Shown: positions 16,224 through 24,896 of the stretch, piece by piece
Numbering within the stretch: the first letter of the stretch is position 1
Layout: each line of letters begins with the position of its first letter
Assembly: GCF_030209755.1 (NCBI RefSeq)
Contig: NZ_JARVRH010000012.1
Span: 62,001 to 126,000 of the forward strand
Reading direction: 5' to 3'
Length of the DNA: 64,000 bases
DNA from: Arthrobacter sp. efr-133-TYG-118
GTDB lineage: Bacteria; Actinomycetota; Actinomycetes; Actinomycetales; Micrococcaceae
Notes under the pieces: model-generated
Database searches by the model: none
What the model saw: only the letters and a program-made list of their open reading frames with translations
Told to the model about the DNA's origin: nothing
Program-made: the position numbers and the translations under genes

Positions 16224-17737
16224 TAGGCGCCGAATTTGGGGGTGTGAACAGCGCCGAGCGTGATGTGGACGGCCTGCTGGTCGGTGTAGAAATCGATGGA
16301 GCGGTAGCCGCCCTCGTGGCCCAGACCGGAAGCCTTGACGCCGCCGAAGGGAGTGCGGAGATCGCGGACGTTGTGGCTGTTGAGCCACACCATGCCGGCC
16401 TCGACATTCTGCGCGAAGTTATGGGCGCGGGTCAGGTTCTGGGTCCAGATGTAGGCCGCCAGGCCGTATTTGGTGTTGTTCGCGAGGGCGAGCGCTTCGT
16501 CGTCGTTCTCGAACGGGGTGATCGCGACGACGGGACCGAAGATTTCCTCCTGGAAGATCCGTGCATCCGGCGCGACGTCGGCGAACACGGTGGGGGCGAT
16601 GTAGTTGCCTTCTGGAAGGCCTTCCGGCCGGCCGCCTCCAGCAAGGAGGCGACCTTCGGACTTGCCGATTTCCACATAGGACGCGACCTTTTCGTAGTGC
16701 TCGGGGTGGACGAGGGCACCGACCTGGGTCTTGGGGTCGTGCGGGTCGCCGACGACGATGTTCTTCGCGCGGGTGGCGTACTTTTCGCAGAACTCGTCAT
16801 AGATGGCGCGTTCGACGAGGATCCGGGAGCCGGCGGTGCAGCGTTCCCCGTTGAGGGAGAAGACCCCGAACAGGGCCGAATCGATCGCCGCGTCCAGGTC
16901 GGCGTCGGCGAACACGACGCACGGCGACTTGCCGCCCAGTTCCATGGACAGGCCCTTGAGGTTGGCTGAGGCGTTGCGGAAGATCGTCTGCCCCGTGGTG
17001 GTCTCCCCGGTGAAGGAGATCAGCGGCACGTCCGGGTGCTTCACGAGGGCGTCGCCGGCTTCCTCGCCGAGGCCGTTGACCAGGTTGAACACGCCGTCGG
17101 GCAGGCCTGCGTCCTTGAAGATCTGCGCCCAGAGCGAGGCCGAGAGCGGGGTGAACTCGGCAGGCTTGAGGACCACGGTGTTGCCGGTGGCCAGGGCCGG
17201 GGCGAGCTTCCACGACTCGAGCATGAACGGGGTGTTCCACGGCGTGATGAGGCCCGCGACGCCGATCGGCTTGCGGTTCACGTAGTTGATCTGCGAACCC
17301 GGGACCTTCATGGCGTCGTCGAACTGGGCCACGATCAGGTCCGCGAAGAAGCGGAAGTTCTCCGCCGCACGCAGGGCCTGGCCCTTGGCCTGGGTGATCG
17401 GCAGGCCTGTATCGAAGGTTTCGAGCTCGGCGAGGCGCTCTTCCTGGGCTTCGACGGCGTCGGCGATCTTGTTCAGCACGCGGGCGCGTTCGCGCGGCTT
17501 CATCTTCGGCCATGGACCGTTAACGAAGGCTTCGCGGGCTGCGGCGACGGCAAGGTCGATGTCTTCCTTCTGCCCGGCCGCGGCGGTGGCGTAGTTACCG
17601 TTGGAGACCGGGTCCAGGACGTCGAAGGTCTTCCCGCTGACCGAGTCAACGAACTTGCCGTTGATGAAGTGCTGGATGTGGGTGGGAAGGTCCTTCGGGA
17701 CGTAATGGGAGGTGGTTTCTGGTGCAGTGAACGTCAT
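16223..17737 (-). CDS. hpaE: 5-carboxymethyl-2-hydroxymuconate semialdehyde dehydrogenase
   Basis: A 504-residue aldehyde dehydrogenase. The oxyanion asparagine is in TPWNTP (about 168), the general base Glu266 in MELGGKSP, and the nucleophile Cys300 in NGERCTAGSR. It oxidises the ring-cleavage semialdehyde with NAD+ to the dicarboxylate. Operon position between gntR and hpaD supports HpaE over a general aldehyde dehydrogenase. AAAGGA precedes the ATG at 17737. REP-like palindromes flank it on both sides. Confidence 0.92.
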   Translation of the reverse strand: MTFTAPETTSHYVPKDLPTHIQHFINGKFVDSVSGKTFDVLDPVSNGNYATAAAGQKEDIDLAVAAAREAFVNGPWPKMKPRERARVLNKIADAVEAQEERLAELETFDTGLPITQAKGQALRAAENFRFFADLIVAQFDDAMKVPGSQINYVNRKPIGVAGLITPWNTPFMLESWKLAPALATGNTVVLKPAEFTPLSASLWAQIFKDAGLPDGVFNLVNGLGEEAGDALVKHPDVPLISFTGETTTGQTIFRNASANLKGLSMELGGKSPCVVFADADLDAAIDSALFGVFSLNGERCTAGSRILVERAIYDEFCEKYATRAKNIVVGDPHDPKTQVGALVHPEHYEKVASYVEIGKSEGRLLAGGGRPEGLPEGNYIAPTVFADVAPDARIFQEEIFGPVVAITPFENDDEALALANNTKYGLAAYIWTQNLTRAHNFAQNVEAGMVWLNSHNVRDLRTPFGGVKASGLGHEGGYRSIDFYTDQQAVHITLGAVHTPKFGA

Positions 17738-17755
17738 TGTTTTTCCTTTACTTTG

Positions 17756-17820
17756 GCAACGCGGGGTCACTTACGGCCCATGTTGTGCCGTTTAATGGGC
17801 GCTAACTGACCCCGCGTTGC
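17756..17820. repeat. REP-like palindrome between gntR and hpaE
   Basis: A 65-bp inverted repeat with outer arms GCAACGCGGGGTCA and TGACCCCGCGTTGC (14 of 14) continuing inward with three mismatches to CCCAT/ATGGG. It overlaps the last codons and stop of gntR and ends 18 bp before the hpaE start. Its design (long outer stem, short inner stem, GTTGT-GCCGTTT core) is like the element at 16156-16223, but the sequence differs, so it may be another class of the same repeat. Confidence 0.65.
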
Positions 17821-18466
17821 TTTGTGCGAGGTACGCGTCCAGGGTGGCGCTACGGTGGCGGCGGGCGGCTTGTTCGATGGTGTCGGCGTCGGCGTTGCTT
17901 TCAATGAGCTGAAGCAGCGCCTCGTGCTCCTTGACGGATTCCTGCGCACGGCCGGGGACGAAGCGGAACGTCGAGGCCCTGATCGAGGCGAGCCGGTTCC
18001 AGCCACGGTGCACGAGGTCAAGGATGTGCGGATTGGGACAGTGTTCAAAGAGCACGCTGTGGAAATCCTGGTTCAACGCCGTGAAGCGGACCGGATCGAA
18101 ATGCTCCAGGCAGTCCCGCATCTCGGCATTGACCGCACGGGCCCGGGCAATGTCCACTGCGCCGATCAGCGGCGCGGACAACGCCGTCGCGGCCCCCTCG
18201 ATGATGCTCAGGGTCTGCATCGTGTACAGGTACTCGGTCGGGTCGATCCCGGAGACCGTGGCGCCGACGTTGCGCTCGAACTTCACGAGCCCCTCGGCCT
18301 CCAGGCGGCGGATCGCCTCCCGGACCGGGACCACGCTCACGCCCAGGTCCTCGGCGATCTTCGCCAACACCAGCCGGTAACCCGGCGTGTAGGTGCCCTC
18401 CACGATGCGGGCCTTCACGGCCGCATACGCCTGCTCGGACTTGCTCCCGACGGCGGTTTCAGTCAC
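17792..18466 (-). CDS. GntR family transcriptional regulator, FadR/FCD type
   Basis: A 224-residue regulator with an N-terminal winged HTH (about residues 10-70; segment KIAEDLGVSVVPVREAIRRLEAEG is the diagnostic GntR recognition region) and an all-helical FCD ligand domain containing the metal-binding type segment LNQDFHSVLFEH. It probably senses a homoprotocatechuate-pathway acid and controls this operon. The GTG at 18466 is chosen because AAGGAG lies six bases upstream and its start overlaps the end of hpaG; GTG 18499 is an alternative. The gene sits inside the operon it likely regulates. Confidence 0.88.
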   Translation of the reverse strand: MTETAVGSKSEQAYAAVKARIVEGTYTPGYRLVLAKIAEDLGVSVVPVREAIRRLEAEGLVKFERNVGATVSGIDPTEYLYTMQTLSIIEGAATALSAPLIGAVDIARARAVNAEMRDCLEHFDPVRFTALNQDFHSVLFEHCPNPHILDLVHRGWNRLASIRASTFRFVPGRAQESVKEHEALLQLIESNADADTIEQAARRHRSATLDAYLAQSNAGSVSAH

Positions 18467-19925
18467 CCTGGGCTCCTTCCCACTCCTGGTAACGGGCACG
18501 CCACTGCGCGTTCATCGGATACAAACCGTCCACGCTGTTGCCCTGCTTGACCATCTCGAAGATGAAGGCCTCTTCCTTCTCCTGCTCGATGCACTCCTCC
18601 ACGAGTTCCCCGGCGATGGCCGGCGGAATCACCAGGATGCCGTCCGAGTCGGCCACGATGATGTCCCCGGGCTGGACCGTGGCCCCGCCGCAAGCGATGG
18701 TGATGTCCGTGTCCCAGGGGATGTGGCGCCGGCCCAACACGGCCGGGTGCGGGTTGGCGAAATAGGTGGGCATGTCCAGTCCTGCCACCGCGGAATAGTC
18801 GCGGACACCGCCGTCGGTGATGATGGCCGCCGCACCGCGCATCTGGGCGCGCAGCGCGAGGATGTCCCCGACCGTCCCGGTGCCCTTTTCGCCCCGGGCC
18901 TCCATGACCAGGATTTCGCCTTCGTTGACGGAGTCAATGGCGCGTTTCTGCGCGTTGAACCCGCCGCCATGGGTTGCGAACAGGTCCTCGCGGTTGGGGA
19001 CATAACGCAGCGTCCGGGCTAGCCCGACCACGCGGCGGTCCGGACGAGTGGCCTGCAGACCGTCGATGCTCACGTTGTTCAACCCGCGCTTGCGCAACTG
19101 GCTCGACAACGTGGCGGTCGCGACGCTTTCGAGTTTCTTCTTCAGCTCCAGGCTCAGTGCCGGCGCCGGATTTTCCAGCGGCGGCAAGCCGGCCGCTTCG
19201 CGGGAACCGTACGCTTCCTCCCGCTGCGTGTCATCGGCCTTGGGCCGGGCACCGAAGTCCGCGAACGCCGTCGTACCCTCCGTGACTGTGGTGGTGAGAC
19301 GACCCGAGCCGAGCCCGCCGGCGGTCACTTCAACCTCGACGACGTCGCCGGGCTGGGCGACCGACGCCCCGGCCGGGGTGCCGGTCAGGATGATGTCGCC
19401 GGTTTCGAGGGTGAGGAGCTGGGACAAATCGGCGACGAGCCGGGCGAAGGGGAACAACAGGTCTTCGGTGGTGTCGTCCTGGACGAGTTCGCCGTTGTGC
19501 CAGCACCGGATGCGCAGTCCGGAGGGGTCGACGTCGGCGGCCGGGATGAGCGCGGGACCCACCGGGGTGAAGCCGTCCCCGCCCTTGGACCGGAGGTTCG
19601 AGCCCTTGTCCGCGTAGCGGAGGTCATAGACGCCGAGGTCGTTGCTCGCGGTGACCCACTGGACGTGGCTCCACGCGTCCTCGATGCCTACGCGGCGGGC
19701 AGGCTTGCCGATGACCAGCGCGATCTCGCCCTCGTACCCGAGGAGTTCGCAGCCGGCCGGACGCTCTACCGCAGAGCCACTCAGCGCAAGGGACGACGAT
19801 GGCTTCAGGAAGTATGACGGCTGCTCAGGCGTGCGGCCGCGCTGGGCCGCCCGGCTGGGGTAGTTGATGTGCACCGCGATGACCTTGCGGGCCGCGGCCA
19901 GGATGTGGTCGGTGACCTGTTCCAA
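18459..19925 (-). CDS. hpaG: Fused FAH-family isomerase/decarboxylase and RraA-like protein (HpaG-type)
   Basis: A 488-residue two-domain protein. Residues about 1-215 are a fumarylacetoacetate-hydrolase domain with the metal-ligand region LLGYEGEIALVIG and the NDLGVYDLR motif, like HpaG, which decarboxylates 5-oxopent-3-ene-1,2,5-tricarboxylate and isomerises the product. Residues about 240-470 are RraA-like, with GDILALRAQMRG and TDGGVRDY intact. E. coli HpaG is a tandem of two FAH units; here the second half is a different fold. The start is TTG with a GAGGAG ribosome site six bases upstream. It is the first gene of the operon. Confidence 0.82.
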   Translation of the reverse strand: MEQVTDHILAAARKVIAVHINYPSRAAQRGRTPEQPSYFLKPSSSLALSGSAVERPAGCELLGYEGEIALVIGKPARRVGIEDAWSHVQWVTASNDLGVYDLRYADKGSNLRSKGGDGFTPVGPALIPAADVDPSGLRIRCWHNGELVQDDTTEDLLFPFARLVADLSQLLTLETGDIILTGTPAGASVAQPGDVVEVEVTAGGLGSGRLTTTVTEGTTAFADFGARPKADDTQREEAYGSREAAGLPPLENPAPALSLELKKKLESVATATLSSQLRKRGLNNVSIDGLQATRPDRRVVGLARTLRYVPNREDLFATHGGGFNAQKRAIDSVNEGEILVMEARGEKGTGTVGDILALRAQMRGAAAIITDGGVRDYSAVAGLDMPTYFANPHPAVLGRRHIPWDTDITIACGGATVQPGDIIVADSDGILVIPPAIAGELVEECIEQEKEEAFIFEMVKQGNSVDGLYPMNAQWRARYQEWEGAQGD

Positions 19926-19949
19926 GATTTACTCCTCATCGAGTACGAA

Positions 19950-19961
19950 ATCGTATACGAT
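19950..19961. promoter_or_regulatory. Putative GntR operator ATCGTATACGAT
   Basis: A perfect 12-bp palindrome 25 bp upstream of the TTG start of hpaG. The GTATAC core fits the TnGTatACnA-type sites of FadR-subfamily GntR regulators, and such a gene is second in the operon. Position suggests a repressor overlapping the transcription start. Confidence 0.6.
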
Positions 19962-20193
19962 AACTATGACCCGGGAGTTTCGGGACGTCAACCCCCGAAC
20001 AGATCCCGTGGCTTGTTTCCCAATCCGGAGCCTCAAGCGGCGGCCTTGGAAACAGTCTCCAGCGTCAGGGTGGACCGAGAAGGCCTTGTAGCCCACGTCA
20101 CCCCTGCCGTACAGTTGGAATCCAATTCAGGGTTCAAATAGAGAATTAACAGTTCTATAGTTGAACAACCACACAATGAAGTGAGGAAAGCCC

Positions 20194-22110
20194 ATGCAGT
20201 TCCACCACCACGGCTATGTGTCCGGTGACCCGCGAATCCAAGCGGCCGCGGGCGTCGGCATCGATAGGCCCACTGACCTTCCCGACGAAGTCGACGTGCT
20301 CATCGTGGGCAGCGGGCCAGCCGGCATGCTCGCCGCCGCGCAGTTGTCCCAGTTCCCGGGCGTCACAACCCGGATCGTGGAGCGCCGCCCCGGCAGGCTC
20401 GCGATCGGCCAGGCCGACGGCATCCAGGCCCGAAGCGTGGAGACCTTCCAGGCCTTCGGCTTCGCCGAGCGGATCATCGCCGAGGCGTACCGGATCACCG
20501 AGATGGCGTTCTGGAAGCCGGACCCCGCGGATCCGTCGCGCATCATCCGCACAGCCCGCGCCCTCGACGATCCGACAGGAGACATCAGCGAATTCCCGCA
20601 CCTCATCGTCAACCAGGCGCGCGTGCTGGACTACTTCGCCGAGTTCATGGCGAACTCCCCCACCCGCATGTCTCCCGACTACGGATACGAGTTCCGCGGC
20701 CTCGAGGTCACTGGTGACGGCGACTACCCGGTCACGGTTACCCTTCTCCACACTGCGGGACCCAACGAAGGCCAGGAGCGCATCGTCCGGGCCAAGTACG
20801 TCGTGGGGGCGGATGGTGCGCGGAGCAAGGTGCGGGAGTCGATCGGCTGCACGCTGGCCGGCGACCAGGCAAACCACGCCTGGGGCGTCATGGATGTCCT
20901 TGCCGTCACGGACTTCCCCGACATCCGCACGAAGTGCGCCATCCAGTCCGGTACGGGCGGCAGCATCCTCCTGATTCCGCGCGAAGGCGGCCACCTCTTC
21001 CGGATGTACGTTGACCTGGGCGAGGTGGACCGGAATGACAACCGTTCCGTGCGCAGCACCACGATCGAGCAGATCATCGCCAAAGCCAACGACATCCTCC
21101 ACCCCTACACGCTCGATGTGCGCAACGTCGCCTGGCACAGCGTGTACGAAGTGGGCCACCGCCTCACCGACCGGTTCGACGACGTCCTGCCGGATGAACG
21201 CGGCACCCGCACGCCACGCGTTTTCATCACGGGCGATGCCTGCCACACCCACAGCGCCAAAGCCGGGCAGGGTATGAACGTCTCCATGCAGGACGGCTTC
21301 AACCTGGCCTGGAAGCTCGGGCACGTCCTCGAAGGCCGCAGCCCGGAGAGCCTGCTGTCCACGTACTCGGCCGAGCGCCAAGTCGTTGCCAAGAACCTCA
21401 TCGACTTCGACAAAGAGTGGTCCACGCTCATGGCGAAGAAGCCCGAGGAATTTGAGGACCCCGCCGAGCTGGAGAACTTCTACGTGAGCACGGCAGAGTT
21501 CCCTGCCGGTTTCATGACCCATTACGCCCCCTCAGCCCTCATCGCCGAGCCAACACACCAGGACCGGGCCACGGGATTCACCATCGGCAAGCGTTTCAAG
21601 TCCGCGCCCGTGGTGCGCGTCTGCGACACCAACCCGCTACAACTCGGCCACCAGGCCAAGGCGGACGGACGGTGGCGCATCTACGTCTTCGCGGACGCGG
21701 CGGGGGCCGGAACGGCACAAGGGGGAACGTCGCCCGTCGTCGACTTTGCCGAGTGGATCGCGAACTCGCCGGACTCGCCGCTGGCCGCAACGCCGTCGGG
21801 CGCTGACCGTGACGCGTGGTTCGACGTGAAGGTGATCTATCAGCAGGAGCACACGAGCGTCGACATCGGGGCCGTGCCGGAGGCATTCAAGCCTCAGGTC
21901 GGGCCGTTCAAGCTCACGTACCTCGAGAACGTCTACGGCACCGACCCTTCGGCTGACATTTTCGAACTGCGCGGCCTTGACCGCAACGGCGTCGTGGTTG
22001 TCGTGCGGCCGGACCAGTACGTGGCGAACGTCTTGCCCTTGACCGCGACGGCGGAACTCGCCGCGTTCTTCGCGCCCCTCCTTCGATCGGGACGGACCTC
22101 GGCAGTGTGA
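20194..22110 (+). CDS. mobA: 3-hydroxybenzoate 4-monooxygenase-like flavoprotein
   Basis: A 638-residue class A FAD monooxygenase. The FAD fold GSGPAGMLAA is at residues 39-48, the GADGARSKVR motif near 208-217, and the second FAD motif FITGDACHTHSAKAGQGMN near 346. A C-terminal thioredoxin-like domain follows from about 460. It closely resembles, by recall, MobA of Comamonas testosteroni in length and in segments such as the N-terminal MQFH, GQADGI, AWGVMDVLAVTDFPD and the end PDQYVANVLPL. MobA converts 3-hydroxybenzoate to protocatechuate with NADPH and O2. Phenol 2-monooxygenase-type activity is the main alternative. It diverges from the hpa operon. Confidence 0.85.
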   Translation: MQFHHHGYVSGDPRIQAAAGVGIDRPTDLPDEVDVLIVGSGPAGMLAAAQLSQFPGVTTRIVERRPGRLAIGQADGIQARSVETFQAFGFAERIIAEAYRITEMAFWKPDPADPSRIIRTARALDDPTGDISEFPHLIVNQARVLDYFAEFMANSPTRMSPDYGYEFRGLEVTGDGDYPVTVTLLHTAGPNEGQERIVRAKYVVGADGARSKVRESIGCTLAGDQANHAWGVMDVLAVTDFPDIRTKCAIQSGTGGSILLIPREGGHLFRMYVDLGEVDRNDNRSVRSTTIEQIIAKANDILHPYTLDVRNVAWHSVYEVGHRLTDRFDDVLPDERGTRTPRVFITGDACHTHSAKAGQGMNVSMQDGFNLAWKLGHVLEGRSPESLLSTYSAERQVVAKNLIDFDKEWSTLMAKKPEEFEDPAELENFYVSTAEFPAGFMTHYAPSALIAEPTHQDRATGFTIGKRFKSAPVVRVCDTNPLQLGHQAKADGRWRIYVFADAAGAGTAQGGTSPVVDFAEWIANSPDSPLAATPSGADRDAWFDVKVIYQQEHTSVDIGAVPEAFKPQVGPFKLTYLENVYGTDPSADIFELRGLDRNGVVVVVRPDQYVANVLPLTATAELAAFFAPLLRSGRTSAV

Positions 22111-22182
22111 GCTCTTGGGACGCGGGGCGCACCGAGCTGCGGAAGGGTTCATTCTGTCGGTGGCCCGTCGTAGGGTACCGGC

Positions 22183-22887
22183 ATGGACATCATCTTGGTT
22201 CCCGGATTCTGGTTGGACGCTTCTTCGTGGTCGGAGGTCACGCCGCCGCTCGTTGCTGCGGGTCACACGGTCCACCCGCTCACACTGCCTGGGCTGGAGG
22301 CCGTTGACGCCCCACGGTCCGGGATCGGCCTCAGGGATCACATCGACGCCGTAGTGGCGGCTGTCGATGCCGTTGGCAATCCCGTTGTAGTGGTCGGCCA
22401 CTCCGGCGGAGGCGCCATCATCCACGGCGCCGTCGACGCCCGCCCGGACCGCGTGGTCCGGGCGGTTTACGTGGACAGCGGCCCGCTCGGAGAGGGCGGC
22501 GTCATCAACGACGAACTGCCTGTTGAGGGAGATTCCGTGCCCTTGCCCCCATGGGAGCTTTTCGAAAACGAGGACCTCGTGGACCTCAATGACGAGCTGC
22601 GGGCCGCCTTCCGCGCACGAGCCATCCCAGAGCCAAAGAATGTGACCACCGACAAACAGCGTTTGCACGATGTTCGGCGCTACGACGTCCCGGCCACCAT
22701 CATCGCGTGCGAATTCCCCTCCAGCCTGCTCGGCGAATGGATCGAATCCGGCCACCCCTTCGTGGCCGAGCTCGCACGCATCAACGACGTCGAATTCATG
22801 GATCTGCCCACCGGTCACTGGCCCCAGTTCACCAAACCGATTGAACTCGGAAAAGCCATTCTTGCGGCGGTTGAGCGGACGGGCTAG
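22183..22887 (+). CDS. Alpha/beta hydrolase
   Basis: A 234-residue cytosolic alpha/beta-hydrolase. The N-terminal LVPGFWLDASSW forms the oxyanion-hole region and the nucleophile elbow is GHSGG with Ser74. The likely catalytic histidine is in PTGHWPQFTKP near the C-terminus. The family covers esterases and C-C bond hydrolases; the substrate cannot be inferred. It follows mobA by 72 bp and could process an ester precursor. Its end overlaps the convergent ppgK gene by four bases. Confidence 0.82.
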   Translation: MDIILVPGFWLDASSWSEVTPPLVAAGHTVHPLTLPGLEAVDAPRSGIGLRDHIDAVVAAVDAVGNPVVVVGHSGGGAIIHGAVDARPDRVVRAVYVDSGPLGEGGVINDELPVEGDSVPLPPWELFENEDLVDLNDELRAAFRARAIPEPKNVTTDKQRLHDVRRYDVPATIIACEFPSSLLGEWIESGHPFVAELARINDVEFMDLPTGHWPQFTKPIELGKAILAAVERTG

Positions 22888-23720
22888 GGCTGATTCGATC
22901 CGGTCGATCGGCTCGTGGGAGGAGTAGAACCCCGAAGGCCCGATGTGGCCGACGCAGCCTGGATGGCTGCGCCGACGATGCCGGCGTCGTTCCTGAGCTT
23001 CGCGGGAACGACGGGGGTCCTCAGGTTGAGGTGAGGCAGGTATTCGTCGGCTCGTTGGGAAATGCCTCCGCCCACAATGATGAGTTCGGGCGAGAACATG
23101 AACTCAAGTTCAGAAAGGTAACGTTGCAAGCGGACGCTGTATTCTTGCCAGCCCAATCCGTCACGTTCACGCGCGACGGCGGATGCCTTGGTTTCGGCGT
23201 CGTGACCGTCGATGGAAATGTGACCGAGCTCGACATTGGGCACTACGTTTCCGTCGAAAATCAGGGCCGATCCGATCCCGGTGCCTAGGGTAATGACCAA
23301 AACCGTGCCGCACGTTCCCTTTCCGGCGCCGTAGCGGGCTTCCGCGAGACCTGCGGCGTCGGCATCGTTCAGGACGGCGACCGGCCGCCGAATGCGATCG
23401 GAGAAATGGGTGCCGATGTCGAAATCGATGAAGGTCCTGTCCATGTTTGCCGCTGATCGGGAAGTGCCGTGCTGGACGATGCCCGGAAAGGTTACGCCAA
23501 CGGTTGAATCACGTCCCGCTTCGCTTCCTGCGTTGAGCTCGTCCACGAGCTGCCGAACGACATCGCCGACGGATTCCGGATCAGCCGGTTGGGGCGTGGC
23601 TAGACGAACGCAGCCCCACAGGATCTCGCCCTTTTCAAGGTTGACGATCCCGCCCTTGACGCCGGTTCCACCGATGTCAACGCCGATGAAATGGCCGGCA
23701 CTTGTCACGTTTTCAGACAT
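22884..23720 (-). CDS. ppgK: Polyphosphate glucokinase
   Basis: A 278-residue ROK-fold kinase. The N-terminal phosphate loop is GVDIGGTGVKGGIV, the catalytic aspartate lies in VLNDADAAGLAEAR, and LGTGIGSALI is the second phosphate motif; the segment LGHISIDGHDAE is typical of the actinobacterial polyphosphate enzymes and lacks the zinc CxCGxxGC motif of ROK regulators. It phosphorylates glucose using polyphosphate or ATP in the cytosol. As last gene of the alpha-glucan operon it would trap the glucose released by the cytoplasmic GH31 and GH15-like enzymes. Confidence 0.9.
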   Translation of the reverse strand: MSENVTSAGHFIGVDIGGTGVKGGIVNLEKGEILWGCVRLATPQPADPESVGDVVRQLVDELNAGSEAGRDSTVGVTFPGIVQHGTSRSAANMDRTFIDFDIGTHFSDRIRRPVAVLNDADAAGLAEARYGAGKGTCGTVLVITLGTGIGSALIFDGNVVPNVELGHISIDGHDAETKASAVARERDGLGWQEYSVRLQRYLSELEFMFSPELIIVGGGISQRADEYLPHLNLRTPVVPAKLRNDAGIVGAAIQAASATSGLRGSTPPTSRSTGSNQP

Positions 23721-23786
23721 GTTTGTCCGTTTCTTTGATCTGTTTAAAGGCCGCAGCTTTGCTGTGGCTGCTGCCCCTAATGGTCA

Positions 23787-24785
23787 TCAAGGCCTGCTGT
23801 GGCAGCTATCGACCTTGCGCGGGTCGCTTTCGATGACGGGTTCGAGGACTTCATCGATCTCTTTCAGGAGTGCGTCCTCCAGCGTGAGCCCGGCGGCCTT
23901 GGCGTTTTCCTTGATCTGCTCCGGTTTGGAGGCTCCGGCGATGGCAGCAGATACGTTCGGGTTCTGAAGCACCCACGCCAGACAGAGGGTACTTAGCGGA
24001 ATCCCTGCGCTTGCTGCCAGGGGCTGAAGGCGCTGGACCCTGGTTAGAACGTCATCGCCCAGCCACTTACCCATCGTGTCTTTGCCTCCGTTTTGGTCGG
24101 TGGCGCGGGAACCGGAGGGGGCGCCCTTTCCTGGTGAATACTTGCCCGTCAGTACTCCTTGGGCAAGGGGTGACCACGCAAGCTGGCTCATCCCGAGCTC
24201 CTCACAGGCCGGGATGATTTCAGGTTCAACAACCCTCCATAGCAGGTTGTACTGAGGTTGGTTGGAGACCAGCCCGACGTTGAGTTCCTTAGCCAAGGCA
24301 GCTGCTGACCGGATCTCATCCGCTGTCCATTCGGAAACGCCGATGTAGTGGGCTTTGCCGGCACGCACGACGTCGGCGAAAGCCTGCATCGTTTCCTCGA
24401 GGGGCGTTTCGTAGTCGAATCGGTGGGCCTGGTAAAGGTCGACATAGTCTGTTTTGAGCCGGTGGAGGCTTCCATCGATGGCTTCCATGATGTGTTTCCG
24501 GGAGAGTCCGCGGTCGTTCTTTCCCGACCCTGTAGGGAAATATACCTTGGTGAAGATCTCCACGCTTTCGCGCCGGACTCCGGCAAGCGCCGAGCCGAGT
24601 GCGGCTTCTGCGCGTGTCTCCGCGTATGCGTCTGCGGTGTCGAAAGTGCTGATGCCGGCGTCGAGGGCAGCATGTACGCATTGTCTTGCCAAGTCGTCAT
24701 CAATCTGCGATCCGTGCGTCAACCAGTTGCCGTAGGCGATCTCGCTTACATACATGCCGCTTCGGCCAAGTTTCCTGTATTCCAA
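23787..24785 (-). CDS. Aldo/keto reductase
   Basis: A 332-residue NADPH-dependent TIM-barrel reductase of the YakC/Kv-beta-like group. The catalytic tetrad is visible: Asp in TFDTADAYAET with Tyr eight residues on, Lys in IFTKVYFPT and His in YQAHRFD. The C-terminal AIAGASKPEQIKEN binds the cofactor phosphate. The TTG start at 24785 has GAAGGA upstream and matches the usual EYRKLGRSG N-terminus; a longer frame back to 24869 runs through a hairpin. Substrate unknown; in this operon a sugar-derived aldehyde or ketose is plausible. Confidence 0.88.
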   Translation of the reverse strand: MEYRKLGRSGMYVSEIAYGNWLTHGSQIDDDLARQCVHAALDAGISTFDTADAYAETRAEAALGSALAGVRRESVEIFTKVYFPTGSGKNDRGLSRKHIMEAIDGSLHRLKTDYVDLYQAHRFDYETPLEETMQAFADVVRAGKAHYIGVSEWTADEIRSAAALAKELNVGLVSNQPQYNLLWRVVEPEIIPACEELGMSQLAWSPLAQGVLTGKYSPGKGAPSGSRATDQNGGKDTMGKWLGDDVLTRVQRLQPLAASAGIPLSTLCLAWVLQNPNVSAAIAGASKPEQIKENAKAAGLTLEDALLKEIDEVLEPVIESDPRKVDSCHSRP

Positions 24786-24834
24786 GGACTTCCTTCGAGT
24801 TGGGTGTCCGGGGCAGATCCCGGCGAGCGTCCGC

Positions 24835-24879
24835 CCCTTCCGCGTTGAGGAACCATCATGATTCCCCAACGCGGAAGGG
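24835..24879 (-). terminator. Hairpin between the GH31 and aldo/keto reductase genes
   Basis: Thirteen-base perfect arms (CCCTTCCGCGTTG and complement) around a 19-base loop, directly after the cytoplasmic GH31 stop. There is no T-run, so it may be a partial terminator or an mRNA-stabilising stem rather than a full stop. The downstream pair (reductase, ppgK) may therefore be expressed at a lower level. Confidence 0.5.
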
Positions 24880-24896
24880 CTGACCGTCGGGTCTTG

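Noticed and set aside
20155..21522. A 455-codon minus-strand frame opposite mobA
   Set aside because: Shadow frame; the plus strand encodes a well-matched flavoprotein.
23750..23768. GCCGCAGC-TTT-GCTGTGGC stem between the aldo/keto reductase and ppgK genes
   Set aside because: One mismatch, short, and no T-run; may be chance.
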